NCBI GenBank assembly: GCA_034440615.1
Contig: JAOTOM010005111.1
Span: 186,001-250,000 of the forward strand
DNA: 64,000 nucleotides
Reading direction: 5' to 3'
DNA from: Ashinkailepas kermadecensis
Taxonomy: Eukaryota > Arthropoda > Thecostraca > Neolepadidae
The notes below the pieces were generated by a model. That model made no database searches. It saw only the letters and a program-made list of their open reading frames with translations, and was not told the origin of the DNA. The position numbers and the translations under genes were made by a program. Positions 11,190-23,987 of the stretch are shown one piece after another (positions within the stretch are counted from its first letter, which is position 1; each line of letters starts with the position of its first letter).

Positions 11190-12590
11190 ATGAGGTCAAA
11201 CGTTGACCTTGAAGGTCATATGCTCGGATGTGTTGCTTCCCTGCCAAATGGGAGATAAATCGGCGCTAAGATCCATTTTATAAGTTAACCTGGAAAATGT
11301 TCTTCAGTACTTCGCATTTTCCCCACAGGGCGTAATATTGAAGTATGTCTTGACACGAGATCAAGTGGTGGCCTTGAATGGTGGCCTTGAATGACCAGAT
11401 GATTCGGTGCGTCACACCCTGTCTTGGTAGCGGTCGCACAACCGTTTGAGTCATTCTATGAAGCGAATTCCCCTGCTTGTTATGAGGGATACCACATATT
11501 TAACCTTGATGACCTTTGTCACTGCTGTAGGTGAAATAGTTGGTTGTGAAGAAATGGTTGCATGGTGTTTGTGCAAGGTTGTGGTCGTTAGGGGAACATT
11601 TTCAGTCAAATCAGTGGATATGGGCGGATGCGATTCTGAATGCGTCGCTGAATGGGATGCTAGCGCCACCTGATGAAGTGTGTGACCGGCAGAGGTCAGG
11701 TCGCGCGGTGTGCTGCTGTCGGGATCGATTGCGCATGCATCCATGCCAAAATAGCTTTCATTCGTTGGTTCGCTTATCAATTAGATGATACATCAGTTGG
11801 CCGCTTGTATTGCGCACCGTTTATGGTTTATTAATCACCAGCATGCAATGCCCAATTTTAGATGAAGTCATACAAATAAACCTACACTAGCAGTGGCGTC
11901 GCCACGAAAGTCTTCCAGGGTGGGGAGGGGGGCAATGTTGGAAGGGGGCCCCCTGCTCCCAGAAAGGGGCCTCCTATTGCCTTTTTAGGCTCTTGGTATG
12001 GTTCAAGAATGGGAAACATGCTTTCATATTGATGTCTTGTTTGTTCTTGGCATGGTGCATCATTTACGCAAAACGTAATAGCAATAATCATTTTTCGCTG
12101 AGAACTGAGCCATGCCAGGGTATAAATAAGTAAATGTGGATAAATACCTAAGTGCCAAAACAAACCAATGTCTTAATGCTTTCTCGACCAGAAGAATCTT
12201 CCCGCTGGCCTCTAGATTCCAGCGAGCTGGCGGGGCTGGTGCTGAACATATCTTAAAGACATCTCCCATTGATCAACCCACTTCTATGTCCACCAAGTCT
12301 AACTGACTATAGCTAGATTCATCACTACTGTTAGTCATTCCCACCAGCTTGATATCATAAGTAAGGTTAAACGATCATTTCTCAGTCCTAGGACGACAAT
12401 TTCGCGAAGATGACAACGAGAAGTGGATTGAATTGGTTTTCTTATCGTCATCTTAGGGATTTATTTATTTAAAAAACATTTGGTGCTAGCTGCAAGGCAC
12501 CTGGCACACAGGCTGAAATAACAAATCCTTAGCGAATAAATTCACGGCAAGAACAAGCATTGAACAACAGTGCATACATGACAATGCAAC
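11190..12590. other. Intergenic, no supported gene
   Basis: Contains a MITE end near 11890; otherwise only short frames. Confidence 0.5.
11885..11990. repeat. MITE end, CAGTGGCGTCGCCACG type
   Basis: CAGTGGCGTCGCCACG at 11891 with a following G-rich stretch; a matching end (GGTGGCGACGCCCCTG) is at 19160-19176. Full elements not delimited. Confidence 0.4.
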
Positions 12591-12599
12591 AATGGCAAT

Positions 12600-13690
12600 G
12601 GATAAATAACGCAGTCTTCAAATTCCACGCCGTTACGCCCATGGTTTTCGCTGTGCTGCACCCTTTTGTAAATGACGTCGTTGAGAAGGTATTCAAGCTG
12701 GGAAGCTCTAATCATGCAGGCTGTAATCACAGAAGACAAGTTTGTAGGAAGAAAATGCATTAAAAAACATAATTCCTCCCAATTTGTATGGGGCATCGGC
12801 ACTGACGGATCTAGCCCACCGGTTTCAGGGGGTGCCAACTTTCGGTTTTCGGCGTCAGCCCCCTCCCCTCCCCCTCCTCCAGTGGCGTACCTAGGAATTG
12901 CATCAGGGGAGGGGTCGAACGGATTTGGAGGGTGCCCATTCTCCCACTATTTTTGGTTAAAAGCACCGGATTTCGACCACTATTTGGCAAAGGGACCCAT
13001 TTTTTAAAAACAATAATAAAAATAAAAATAACATAATAATTGACAACATAATTTCCTGTGTAGGGTCCCCAGTCTACCTCCACCGTTTCTATATTACCGG
13101 ACTTTTGTTCTTGTTTACCAAAACGTTCATTCACGTTCAACGTCTTGTACCATGTCGACGTTCGTACACGTGTGCACACCGGCGGATCCGATTTTGTCAA
13201 CTCTTGCTGTAAGCAGAACTTGAGCAGCATGGAACCCTCGAAGTGTGTCAGAATCTACTATGCTACCATACTGTCTTATAAACAATTCTTTTTTTATTTA
13301 AAAAAATCCTTTAAAATTTGAGATTCCAATTTTCCAGATGCTATTTTTTAACCTCGGCAAAGGTTACTGCATTTTAATTTAGTTGACTTCTGTTGGTTTC
13401 GGGGGGCCAAAAGACACTATGGCCCCCTTTTAAACGCTTCGGGGGGCCATAGCCGGAATGGCCCCTCCCTGGATCCGCCAGTGGGCATCGGTGTTGTTTT
13501 GTATGCTTGTGAGGGGAATTTGCCCCCTCAATGTTGCCTTTGCCCCATGTTTCTTAAAATTATTCGGAGACCAGTGGCGTACCTATATTTGCGTCAAGTG
13601 GGATGGTGGGAAACGTATTTGGAGGGGGTCCGCCTACCCCATTAAAAAAGTCCTCGGATTTCGACCACTATTTTGTCAAAGGGGATCTTT
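12600..13690 (+). repeat. Repeat X, copy carrying the long MITE
   Basis: Inverted paralogue of 3300-3735. Both contain a segment with CCCATGGTTTTCGCTGTGCT-like wording and end near a CAGTGGCGTACCTA motif. The repeat family is unknown. Confidence 0.7.
12800..13483 (+). mobile_element. hAT MITE, long form (684 bp)
   Basis: Same termini as the 305-bp form, with target duplication GGCATCGG at 12792-12799 and 13484-13491. The extra centre starts with a CAGTGGCGTACC motif (12890) and includes a segment shared with the 16.2-kb copy. The centre may be a nested element or the ancestral interior. Confidence 0.88.
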
Positions 13691-14249
13691 TTGGATAAAA
13701 TAATTAGTGATCAACTGAATTATCCTATGGAAGGGACCTAATCTACCACTATCGTTTCTGATTCTTCGGATTTCAACCCTAACTCCCCCACCCTGTTAGA
13801 ATGTTTTCTTTTGGTATCCCTTGATAAGTCACCCCACACTGCTGAAATTACACCTATACAAATCACTTTAAAATGTAAAATTTCCCAATTTCAGACATTC
13901 CAGTTCATAGCGCCCGATCGCCACGACGCCAACGCTCGTGCACATGCACACCCATCTTGCGCATTCGGCGCATTCGCCACACTTCGTGCGATGCTACGGT
14001 TTCTGCTAGGCCTCCTACGTTTTGCTAATTGCTGCCACATGATAGACTTGCGCCATATTTGACGTGTTGGAATGCTTCGTATGGACGTTCGCTGAGAAAA
14101 TTTGATGAACTAAATTCGATCATTAGTTCCCTAATTCCAACATGTTATGGTGGTTAAGAAATTTGGATACCCGCTGAGCTTTGATGCACCTCATATCTTT
14201 AATTAAATATGCTCCCAGATTGGCTACCGAACCGAGGCCCAGCATCAGT
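13691..14249. other. Intergenic, nothing recognised
   Basis: Mixed composition between Repeat X and the 21-bp satellite. Confidence 0.5.
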
Positions 14250-16150
14250 GTTTTTTTACCCGTTTCGTCTTTATTCGTCTACGGATGAGTCTTAGGGCTT
14301 CAATCCATTTTTGTTAGGAGCCCAACACATTTTCGAAACTCCTGCTCGTTTTAGGGCTTTGTTGCTTCTTTGTGCACCGATGATTTTTTAGGTGTCGGGG
14401 CGCTTTCAAAGATCCCGATGTGTTTATTTAGTGCTCGGTCTTTTTGTTTGTTTTGGGACCATGCTGCTTTTTGCGGCCCCAGCCTCTTTTTTCAGTCCCT
14501 TGTGCGGTCGCATGGCCCCTATGTGCCTTAAGAGCTTCCGGTGTATTTTTTAGAGCTCCTGGTATGTTTATTTAAGGCTGCAACGCATGTTTTAAGGCCC
14601 TGTCGCTTTTTGCGAGACTGCGCTTTGGAGGGCCAGTTGCACTTTCGGCCCCGTTGTGTTCTTAGGGTCCCGCTGTGTTTATTTGGAGCTTCTGACGCGC
14701 ATTTGTGAGGCCCCAGTACAATTTTGGGGCTTCGGTGCGATTTGTCTAGTTCCCAGCGCGACTTATCGCGCCCAGGCGCGTGGTTCCGGGGACCCAACGC
14801 CAGTTTTCTGGGCTCAACGCGATTTTTGTAGATCTCTTCTGAATTTTCTTTAAGGTCCGAATCCCGGCCTGATTTTTCGAGCACCTGGCTCCATGTTTTT
14901 GTATCTCACCTCGATGTTTTTCGAGCTCTGGTATGTTTGTATGGGCCGTACGCGATTTGTGAAGGCATCTGATGATATGTTCGGTGCTCCAGAGCCATTT
15001 TCCTGACCCGGACAGTTATTTTTTGGAATCCCTCCTTATTTTGGAAGGCTCCGGCTTGATTTTTCGGGGGGGGGGATACCAAGGCAATTTTGGGGGTCAC
15101 ACTGTGCTTATGTGGGGCCTTAGAGGCCAATTTTTTGGGCCCCGACGTGAATGTTTGATGCCCAGACCTAATTTTTGGGACTACCGATAGGAATTGTGGG
15201 TCCCGAAGGCGATATTTTGGAACCGGTTCGAGTTTGCGGGGGCGCGTTGTACTTAGCTGTGACCCCAACGCGATCTTGGCGGTTCCTGTTGCAGAGTTTC
15301 GGGCCTCGGAGCGCGTTTTCTGGGCCCGCCGTATTTATCGGGTCAGCCCCCTGCGCGAATTCTGGTGGACCGACTCGAATGTTTGTGGCCCCAGCGCGAC
15401 GTTTTGGGGCCCTGGCACGATTCTTGGGAGCCTATCCCTCTTAGGAGGGAGGGGACATGCCCTTTGATATCCCACTGCGGCCACCGAAGGAGTTTTTTTT
15501 TCAGCCGATGGCACCTTTCGTAGTATAAAAGCCCTCCGGGTAATTTTTTCCGGACCTGTTCTTAATTTGCCGGTGCTGTGGTCGATTCGATCGAGTTTCG
15601 GTGTGAACTTTTTGGACATCGAGTTCTATCCTTTTAAAGGTCCTTATGTGATATTTGTGGGTCCCGGTACGATTCTTCGGTCTCCCGGTGCGATTATTTA
15701 TCGATGCCCTGATACGTTTTTTCCGGTGCCCAACGGTTTTTTTGAGACTGACCCGATTTTTGAGGCCGTAGAGTAACATTCCAGTTGATAATTGATTTGT
15801 TACGGCAACTGCAACTTTTGGGGCCTTGCGCGACCTTTTGGGCCCCCAGTGTGATTTTGAAGGGCTGCGACGCGACTTTTTTGTGTCCAATGTAATCTTT
15901 TGTGTCCCGACGTCATTTGTTTGGATCCCTAGCGCGAGTTTTAGCGACCTCGACACTTTTTGGGCGTCCAGCACGTTTTGGAGACTTTTGGCGTCATTGT
16001 TGAGGCCCCAGAGTGATTATCCATGTTCGGATTGTTTTTCGTCTCCCCGGCTTCATTTGTGTCCCAATGAGATTGTTAGGGAACGGTACAACCTGTCGTG
16101 CCCCTAGCGTGATTTTCATGGTCCGGGCGTGACTGTTTGGTACCCCAGGC

Positions 16151-16814
16151 CACTGGCGGATCTAGCCCATCGGTTTGGGGGGGGGGGGAAACTTTCGGTT
16201 TTCGGCGTCAGCCCCCCTCCCCCTCCCCCAGTGGCATACCAATAAATTGCATCAGGGGAGGGGTCGAAAGGATTTGGAGGGTGCCCATTCTCCCACTATT
16301 TTTTGGTTAAAAGAACCAGATTTCGACCACTATTTGGCAAAGGGGCCCATTAAAAATAATAATAATAATTAATGACAACATAATTTCCTGTGTAGGGGCC
16401 ACAGCCTACCTGCACGATTTCTAAGTTACCGGATTTGTGTTCTTGTTTACCAAAACGTTCACGTTCACGTTCAACGTCTTGTACCACGTCACCGTTCGTG
16501 CACGTGTACACACTGGTGGATCCGATTTTGTCAACTTTTGCTGTAAGCAGAACTTGAGCAGCATGGAACCCTCGATGTGTGGCAGAATCTACTATGCTAC
16601 GATATTGGCTTCTAAACAATTATAAAAAATACCTTTAAAATTGGAGATTCTTTCATTCAGACGCTATTTTTTTTACCTCGGCAAAGGTTACTGCATTTTA
16701 ATTTAGTTTACTTCTGTTGGTTTGGGGGGGGGGGGCCAAAAGACACTATGACTCCCTCTTTTAAGCGCTTCGGGGGGCCATGGGCGGAATGGCCGCTCCC
16801 TGGATCCGCTAGTG
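16151..16814 (+). mobile_element. hAT MITE, long form (664 bp)
   Basis: Termini CACTGGCGGATC and, inverted, CACTAGCGGATC. Target duplication CCCCAGGC at 16143-16150 and 16815-16822. Inserted in the 21-bp degenerate satellite. Confidence 0.88.
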
Positions 16815-17829
16815 CCCCAGGCTCAGCGTGATTTTCAGGGGTGCCAGCCGACTCTTTTCGGGACCATGTAGCGACTTTTCAAGTACCTCGGCACAACTCC
16901 TACAATTTCTTAGGGGCTTCTTGCAAATTATAGGCCTCCTCTCGCGTCTTAGAGGTCCCGACCCATTTCCTGCAGCCTCTTTACCGGTTTTGGATGTCTT
17001 CTCGTGTCATACCCTCCTCCATATTCAATGGCCCCCTCTCCCGTCTTGGAGGGCCTCCTCCTACATACTGGAACCCCTTTAACATGGCATGGGGCTTCCT
17101 CTCATGTTCCAGGGGCATTCTCTGCCAAATTAGGGGCCTCCTGCCACGCCTCGTGGGCCTCCTCCTTTGTCCTGACAAAGCCTACCCGTCTTGAGGGCAT
17201 CTTCAATTTTGGAAACCTCACCTCCTTCCATACCTGCTACCACTCCCATCTTAAGGGCCTCCTCTCATTTCCTAGGAACTCCTTCCGGTCTTCGGGGCCT
17301 CATTCGGGCCTGGAGACATCCTATTCCGTCTTGAGGGACTCCTCTCGAGTCCGGCAGGGCTCGAGAGGGGGCTTTTCTCTTCTAGAGACCTTCTTTTTCA
17401 AATTTGGGGCCTCCTCTCACGTCTTGGGCGTCTCCTGCTCTGCGTTTTGATTCGATCTTTGCCCACTTTAAGGGTGGCCTCTTATCTCCTGGTGGACTTC
17501 TCTTCTCTCCCAGATATCTCCTCTTCCAAATTACAAGCAACTTTTCCTATCTCAGTTCCCTTGTCATTTTCTGGGGACCTTCTTACCCGTCTTGGAGCCT
17601 TCTTTTTCGCCTAGTAGTCATCCATTTTATCTAGCGGCCTTTCTCTCACATTTTAGGGGCCTCCTCGTTCATCGTGGGGTTTCATTTCCAATCTTGTGTC
17701 GTCCTCTTCCGAATTAGGTGTCTCCTGCCACGTTTCTGGATCATCCTTTTCTATCTTGGTGGAACCTTACCCGTTTTGGGGCCTGTTTTTGGGTCTCCGA
17801 AACCTCATTTCATATACACTGGCTTTCTC

Positions 17830-18165
17830 TTCCGTCTTAGGGCCTCCTCTGCAATCCTGGGGGCCTCTTTTGCAATCCTGGGGACCTCCTTTGCAATCCT
17901 GGTGGCCTCCTTTGGAATCCTGGGAGCCTCCTTTGCAATCCTGGGGCCTCATTTGCAATCCTGGTGGCCTCCTTCACAATCCTGGATGCCTCCTTTGCAA
18001 TCCTGGGGGCCTCCTTTGCAATCCTGGGGGCCTCCTTTGCAATCCTGGGGGCCTCCTTTGCAATACTGGGGGCCTCCTTTGCAATCCTGGGGGCCTCATT
18101 TGCAATCCTGGGGACCTCCTTTGCAATCCTGAGGCCTCATTTGCAATATTGGGGGCCTCCGTGCC
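17830..18165 (+). repeat. Homogenised 21-bp sub-array
   Basis: About 15 near-identical units of GGCCTCCTTTGCAATCCTGG with the same 21-bp period as the diverged satellite around it. Probably a recent local amplification. Confidence 0.85.
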
Positions 18166-18338
18166 AATTGTCGGGACTGTCTTGATTTCTAGGCCTCCTA
18201 TCCTCTCCTAGGTGACTCATTTTTCAAATTAGGGGCCTCCTCTCACGTCTCGGAGGCCTCCTCACCTGTGTTTGGAGCCTCATTATCCTCTTAGATGGGT
18301 GCTTTTGTGTCATAGTCCCAAATCTTCTCTCCTAGGGT

Positions 18339-18643
18339 CACTGGTGGATCCAGGGGGGGTGGGGGCATTCAGGCCATGCCCCCCAAGCGCTTCAAAGGGG
18401 GGCATAGTGCCTTTTGCCCCCCCCCCCCAAACCAACAAAAGTAAACTGAATTAAAATGCAGTAACCTTTGCCGAGGTTAAGAAATAGCGTTCCGGGTGAA
18501 ATAATTCTCAATTTTAAAGGTATTTTGTTATAATTGTTTGGTCAGCCTCCCCTCCCCCTCCTTCCGGGAGGGGGAGGGGGAGGCTGACGCCGTAAACCGA
18601 AAGTTTCCCCACCCCCCAAACCGGTGGGCTAGATCCGCCAGTG
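18339..18643 (-). mobile_element. hAT MITE, short form (305 bp)
   Basis: Exactly the same length as the 2684 copy and inverted to it. Target duplication CCTAGGGT at 18331-18338 and 18644-18651. Inserted in the 21-bp degenerate satellite. Confidence 0.9.
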
Positions 18644-19176
18644 CCTAGGGTCCACCTCTTCCAAAATATGGGCCTCATCTGGCTGGTCTCAGTGGCCTTC
18701 TCTTATTCCTGCGAAGACGTTCTTACCCATCTTGGGGTTCCCTCTTGCGTCCGGAGAAATATATCCTATCATTCCTTTTTGTCTATTGTAGGGGCCTCCT
18801 CTTCCATCTTGGGGGCCTCGTTTTCCAAATTAAGAATATCCTGCCACCCATCGGAAGCCTTCTTGTCTAAACTGGGTGGCTTCCTGCCCGTCTCGGTGGC
18901 ATCCTGCCCGTCTCGGTGGCATCCTTTTCGTCCTGGGGCCTCCTCCCAATCTCTGTCCTACGTCTCTTATTAGGACCTGATTAGATTTCGCGGGAGCCTC
19001 GTTGCCAGTCTTAGGGAATTCTTGACAGCATGATCTTCTGTCTCGTCGTCCTCCTTGCTCACCTTTTTTCCTGTGCATTTCCGGATAGGGGCCTCCTCAA
19101 ATTTCATGTGGGGGGGGGCAGTCTCACGGCAGGAGGGGCGACTGCCCCCTCTGCGCCCCCGGTGGCGACGCCCCTG

Positions 19177-20775
19177 TAAACTAGCACATGAGTGAACGAT
19201 GATCAGGGGCTGGCGGCTCATTTGGCAGGCACTTAAGGCAGTGCCTCACCTGAGTAGAACTGGGAAGTATTTTCGTATGTTACTTTCGTACAAAATGATG
19301 CTTTCGTCCGCTGGAAAATAGTAAAGTTGAGAAACTGAAAACAAATATGCTTGGGTGACTCGTAATTATAGTGAACATTGAAGTTCACGTTTACATCTTG
19401 GCTTCAAAACAGCTCTATTACCGGTCGGCAGAGAAAAGCCTCTCTCTGGTAGATATCGCCAGATCGCCATATATTGCACTTTCATTTCATAACAAGCGCA
19501 AGGTATGCAGCCTTTTTGGAGTAGAGTGAGAGTCCATTTTACTCTGAATGGAGATCGCCGTGTGAGGGAGGACACTTGGGGTACATCGGGCCATGTTTTA
19601 CGCAAAAATGTTCCCATTGATACGTGAAAATAAGGAAATGTGCGGCATTGTGACACAGAAGCAAGTTACCTACCCACCCACTTAGGTAGGTAAGAGAAGT
19701 AGCAAATACTAGAACCGAAAGCCCAACGAGGAATTATGTTCGTGGCCAGTGGCCTCTTAGTGGGCTTTGATGTGAAGCCTTGTCAGCTCTGTAAATTCCA
19801 TGCATTCACTAGTGCTTCCAGGAGGGACATCTCAGTACAGCCAACAAAAAAACTGCCTAATTTGGAGCAAGCTTATTCTTCAATCTCAAATAATGCAAAA
19901 CCTAGTAGCATTTTTTGAAACAATGTTGCTCTGAGGTCATGCCTAGGTAGTTAGGCACGTATTAAAACTTCCAAATCCAAGGAATTTGAAAATGTGAGAA
20001 TTAGTTTTTACTTGGCCATACCAAACGGCTCAACACCAACTTTTGGGATCTGCACAATGCAAGCAAGTTGGGTAAATATATGGAAGCCCCTAGGAATTTT
20101 TTGTTGAAAAGTGTGTTTTTGCAGTGTCTTGACATAATTTGAAGAAACAAATTATATCTTTGGGAAATGAAAACAAATTTGACATAAGCACTTCAAGTTA
20201 TACTTATATCTGAATAAGCAATCATTTCACCAAGAAAAGAACATCAAGATCAATAAAATACCATTTCAAACAACCACAGAAAATAGACATATTTTATGAC
20301 AATGCAGAACAACTATATTAACATAACAACCTAACCTAACCTAAGCTGACCTAGCCTAACATAATCTACTGATGTTAGATCACCTAAGCCTACTTAAACC
20401 TACTGATGTTGGATCACCTAATGTCACTACATCACTGGAGGATTATGTATCATCTGCATTATCAATGCTAGGTGACATGAGTTTTAATCAAGAAAATCTT
20501 GCTTATACATGATTTCCAAAATAAATGGCACCCAAAGAAGTTGCTGGGTAAGCTTCAATAAGTCCAGTCCATGCATTCTTGTTTCTGATTTGCTCTCAGG
20601 AGCTTCTATGTCAATATGAAAAAATCATAGTTTTTGTTTGGGCAAGAAAATCTCATTAGATTTTCCTTAAATACCTCTTTTTGGTGTGCCATTCTTGTGT
20701 AGCATGGACCAAGTTAGTCATGCCTATTTTAGGAATTTTTTGACAGTCCATGCAACATTTTTGTGCATGTGAAGA
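19177..20775. other. AT-rich stretch, nothing recognised
   Basis: Short CCTAA/CTTAGG-like tracts near 20330 and 19670; no credible frames. Confidence 0.5.
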
Positions 20776-20786
20776 AGTCATATAAA

Positions 20787-20844
20787 TGGGCGCTGCATGA
20801 CCGACGCAGTCGATGCACCCCTAAGCCTCAATAACCAACCAAGT
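20787..20844 (+). mobile_element. 58-bp mini-retroelement, copy 2
   Basis: It begins TGGGCGCTGCATGACC and ends CAATAACCAACC. 11-bp duplication AGTCATATAAA at 20776-20786 and 20845-20855. Confidence 0.75.
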
Positions 20845-20990
20845 AGTCATATAAAGACCCATTTGATGTAAAATACCTTGGTTAATGTTTGCTCCAGTTT
20901 ACCAAAATAAATGCACAACTAAGCATGACTATATGAAGTGTGCTTTTTTGAACAATTGTAATTAAATACTTTTATTTTGCAACATTATTC

Positions 20991-21135
<145 letters not shown>

Positions 21136-21205
21136 ACAGCTACATACTACATAACATTATATATAACATACCACAACATACATAACATATATATCAGCCT
21201 CACAA

Positions 21206-22115
21206 ATGTTGACCATCATCAAGCATAAGAAAATCTCACTGATAATTCCTTTGAAACAGTTTTCTTGTCTATCACATGCAGAAAAATTACATGTCATCAA
21301 GAAAGGACCAGGGAGGCCAGTGTTGCTTTGGGAAGGCCAGGCATGGGTGGATACAGGGGATCCAGAGGCATGTACCCCTCATGGAAGGTGGCACCCCTCC
21401 GGCCAGGAAAATGCTACCCTCTGGGAAGTTGTGGGGAGCCCCTCATTGAATGTATTTAAAAATAGGGTGGACAACTATTTTATGTTGCAAAATCTTGTTT
21501 TTCAGTTCTAAGGGGTGATGGATGGTGTGATATCTATGCTAAGTGGGTGTGCACTGTGATGGCCCATTTAGGCAGGCATGGCTGGAGTCTGGCAATTATT
21601 GGTAGGACATGCAGGTCATATTTGTTGCATGAGATCAAGTGAATAGGGCTGGATAGGTAAGGTCAAAAGACATTGATGAGTGTGGGGATGTTGGTCCCTG
21701 TGCTGTTGTTGAAACTTGGACCATTATGTTTTTGATTATGATAGTAAATTGAGTATTATACTAGCTATATAGGGTATATTATACTTTCAGTATTATATTA
21801 TACTATATAGGGTGCACCTAGCAGTGGATTCAGCGCCTTCCTTTGGGATGTGATACTGATGAGATTGGCTATGGTAGCACAATGGGGCATGATTGGAGGA
21901 GTTTGGAATTGTTGAGGAGTGTGTCATGTAATATCAGGTGAATGGTGCTAGATGGGCTGGAATATATAGTTTCCTTGGAACTTGAGATAATGGATTGATT
22001 GGGGTGTGAGCATGTACTTTTCTAGTATGTTTTCTAGATTGGCTTAACCCAGATGGGCCCCTGTGGTCCTTATTAAGCCTTAACACTTTATGAACTTTAT
22101 GAAGGCATCCTTACC
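21206..22115 (+). mobile_element. 3' end of a CR1-like non-LTR element
   Basis: The last codons read VVGSPSLNVFKNRVDNYF, the usual end of such ORF2 proteins, then a stop at 21509-21511. The following 600 bases match 38815-39085 and look like its 3' UTR. Confidence 0.6.
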
Positions 22116-22473
22116 TCAAAATTTTCAACCAGAGGCACCCCCTGAGAGAAGCAGCTGCAAATTTTTGGAACCACAGAAATAAGGTCGGGAAACTCCCAGG
22201 ACATTTTTTTCTGGGGATGGGGAGGGGGTACAGTCCCCTTTTGTCTTCCTCACCTCATTTGCGTGCCTCGGACTTCCCCTGATGATGCGAAACACGTTTG
22301 CGAAACATATCCAATCTCAAAGGTTGGCTCTCAAAGTCGCCGTATAAAGGACGACTTGCTGCTTCATTTGGCCTATGGTGTCACAGAAAAGGTCCGTCAA
22401 TGGTGAGAAGGATATGAAGCCATTTATAATGCAAGGGGCGCGGACAAACATGCCAGCTGTAACACTATTTACC

Positions 22474-23490
22474 TTACCAAACGGCGCATGGTGAAGTGTT
22501 GCCTAAGCATTCCTGTTGGTCCTGGATGCCACATGAACAGAAAAAGGCTCTAAGAGGTGAGATGAAGCGATGTACTCTTTGAACACTATATACAAAAAAG
22601 ACATCACACTGTAAGCGTCCCACATGCAGAGGCCGGATATTATACAACTTTCCCAGCATGTGGTCATGCTTCGGAGCATGGCAGCCTGGTTCCATTTGGC
22701 GGACTAGCCACATCAGGAACGTATGTTGCACCCTCTCAATGCGAATGTGATGGCATTTCGCGGCACCAACCCAAACTGCTGAGCAGTGCTCTCCGATAGG
22801 CCGAACGTTTTCGTTATAAGCAACAAGAGCTGTCCGCCTATTCAGCTTGCACCTGGAGGAGGCCGACTGAAAAGTCCGAATGAGTAGGCCAAGCGCCCTG
22901 TTACCTTTTGACACATGATACTATATTTGATCCGAAAAGTGAGCTGTGGTCCAGGACTCCTAAGCCACGCACAGCAGTGGTGTTTTGGATAGGTCATGCA
23001 CGATTCCTTTTAATTATATAGAGAAGGAATGAAGTTCCTCTTCAGAGTGATTTTAAAGTGTTTGCATTTAGAAGTGTTTAGCTTCAGTTTCCAGTCGGCC
23101 GCCCAGCGTGTTACTGTGTCCGGTCCAACTGACACCGTACACACCCTCCAGCTTATACAGGAGAAGACGATGATCTGCACTGAAATGCGCGAGAAAAATC
23201 CGTGTACGCCGCATCCAACTGAGCACCCTCGGAGATTGCTCCCCACCCATGAGATACAATGATGTTAGATTGGTGGCCAACAACAATACGGGATGAACAT
23301 ATGCTGGGATGGCGACAGGTAGGGATCGACATGACGCATGAATTAGTCGTAAACAATTTTCTTTAAAAATGTGGGGCGAAGTGGCAGCAGTGATACCGCG
23401 ATCGACAACCTGGAACCTTACGAGAACATTTTTGATGATAGGAACGATATTAGCCTCTGCCCACTGCCCGGGAAAGATGTGACAGGACAA
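22474..23490 (-). pseudogene. Non-LTR reverse transcriptase remnant (CR1/jockey-like)
   Basis: Blocks in changing frames: FPGQWAEANIVPI, AAYTDFSRAF, RWAADWKLKLNTSKCKHF and SKGNRALGLLIRTFQS, which are RT domains 2, 4 and 6 and the thumb. Several frameshifts and stops. Confidence 0.8.
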
Positions 23491-23669
23491 TTAAATGGTG
23501 AACAGCCAGCACAGGAGAACAGCCCGCTCCTCGGCAAACGCATGCGGGGTGCGGGCGCTCAGTCCATCCGGGCCGCACGCCTGCCTGCGTCTCTGTGCTT
23601 GACAACTGAGGAGGCCAGCCAGGAGACCACTCGGCTTCCGACGTTCCCGCGTGGCGCCTCCTCTGCGGC

Positions 23670-23825
23670 GGCGGCAGTTGGAGCGGCGCCGGCGGCGGCG
23701 GCGGTGTCGGTGCGCAGCCACGGCAGTTGGAGCGGCGCCGGCGCCGGCTGCGGTGTCGGTGCGCAGCCACGGCAGTTGGAGCGGCGCCGGCGGCGGTGTC
23801 GGTGCGCAGCCACGCAGCTCGAAGT
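23670..23825. repeat. 48-bp GC-rich minisatellite in the CpG-rich block
   Basis: Three units containing GGCAGTTGGAGCGGCGCCGG and GTGTCGGTGCGCAGCCAC. Confidence 0.85.
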
Positions 23826-23899
23826 GCAGCTGATCGGCAGTTGCAGCCAAACACTGCCAGCGACGACAGTGAGTGGTTAGTTTTGCGACGACGCAGACC

Positions 23900-23987
23900 G
23901 AGAGCGGGCGAGTTGAATCGGGGCGAACAGTGCGAGGTGCGGTCTCGGGGTGGACTTGGTGGGATCGGTGTTCGGCTGAATCTAAAC
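23900..23987 (+). other. Possible 5' untranslated exon of the METTL7-like gene
   Basis: A CpG-rich block of 23640-24060 ends in a consensus donor GTGAGT at 23988, and the next good acceptor on this strand is at 25921, just before the methyltransferase ATG. This suggests a non-coding first exon with its promoter in the CpG-rich block. No TATA box is seen and the transcription start is not defined, so this is inference. Confidence 0.3.

Larger units (their letters stand above)
14250..19090 (+). repeat. Highly diverged satellite of about 21-bp period
   Basis: Units of 20-23 bp alternate a T-rich half with a GGGGCCCC-type half in 14.25-16.14 kb, and GGGGCCTCCTCTC with CGTCTTG in 16.8-19.0 kb. 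Neighbouring units are often only half identical. Because 21 is 7 codons, long frames without stops appear with a seven-residue period (minus strand 14884-14528, 15268-14906, 15974-15501). Two hAT MITEs are inserted. Confidence 0.75.

Noticed and set aside
14528..15974. Minus-strand frames of 118-157 codons as real proteins
   Set aside because: Periodic translation of the 21-bp satellite; noted as an observation, not called as genes.
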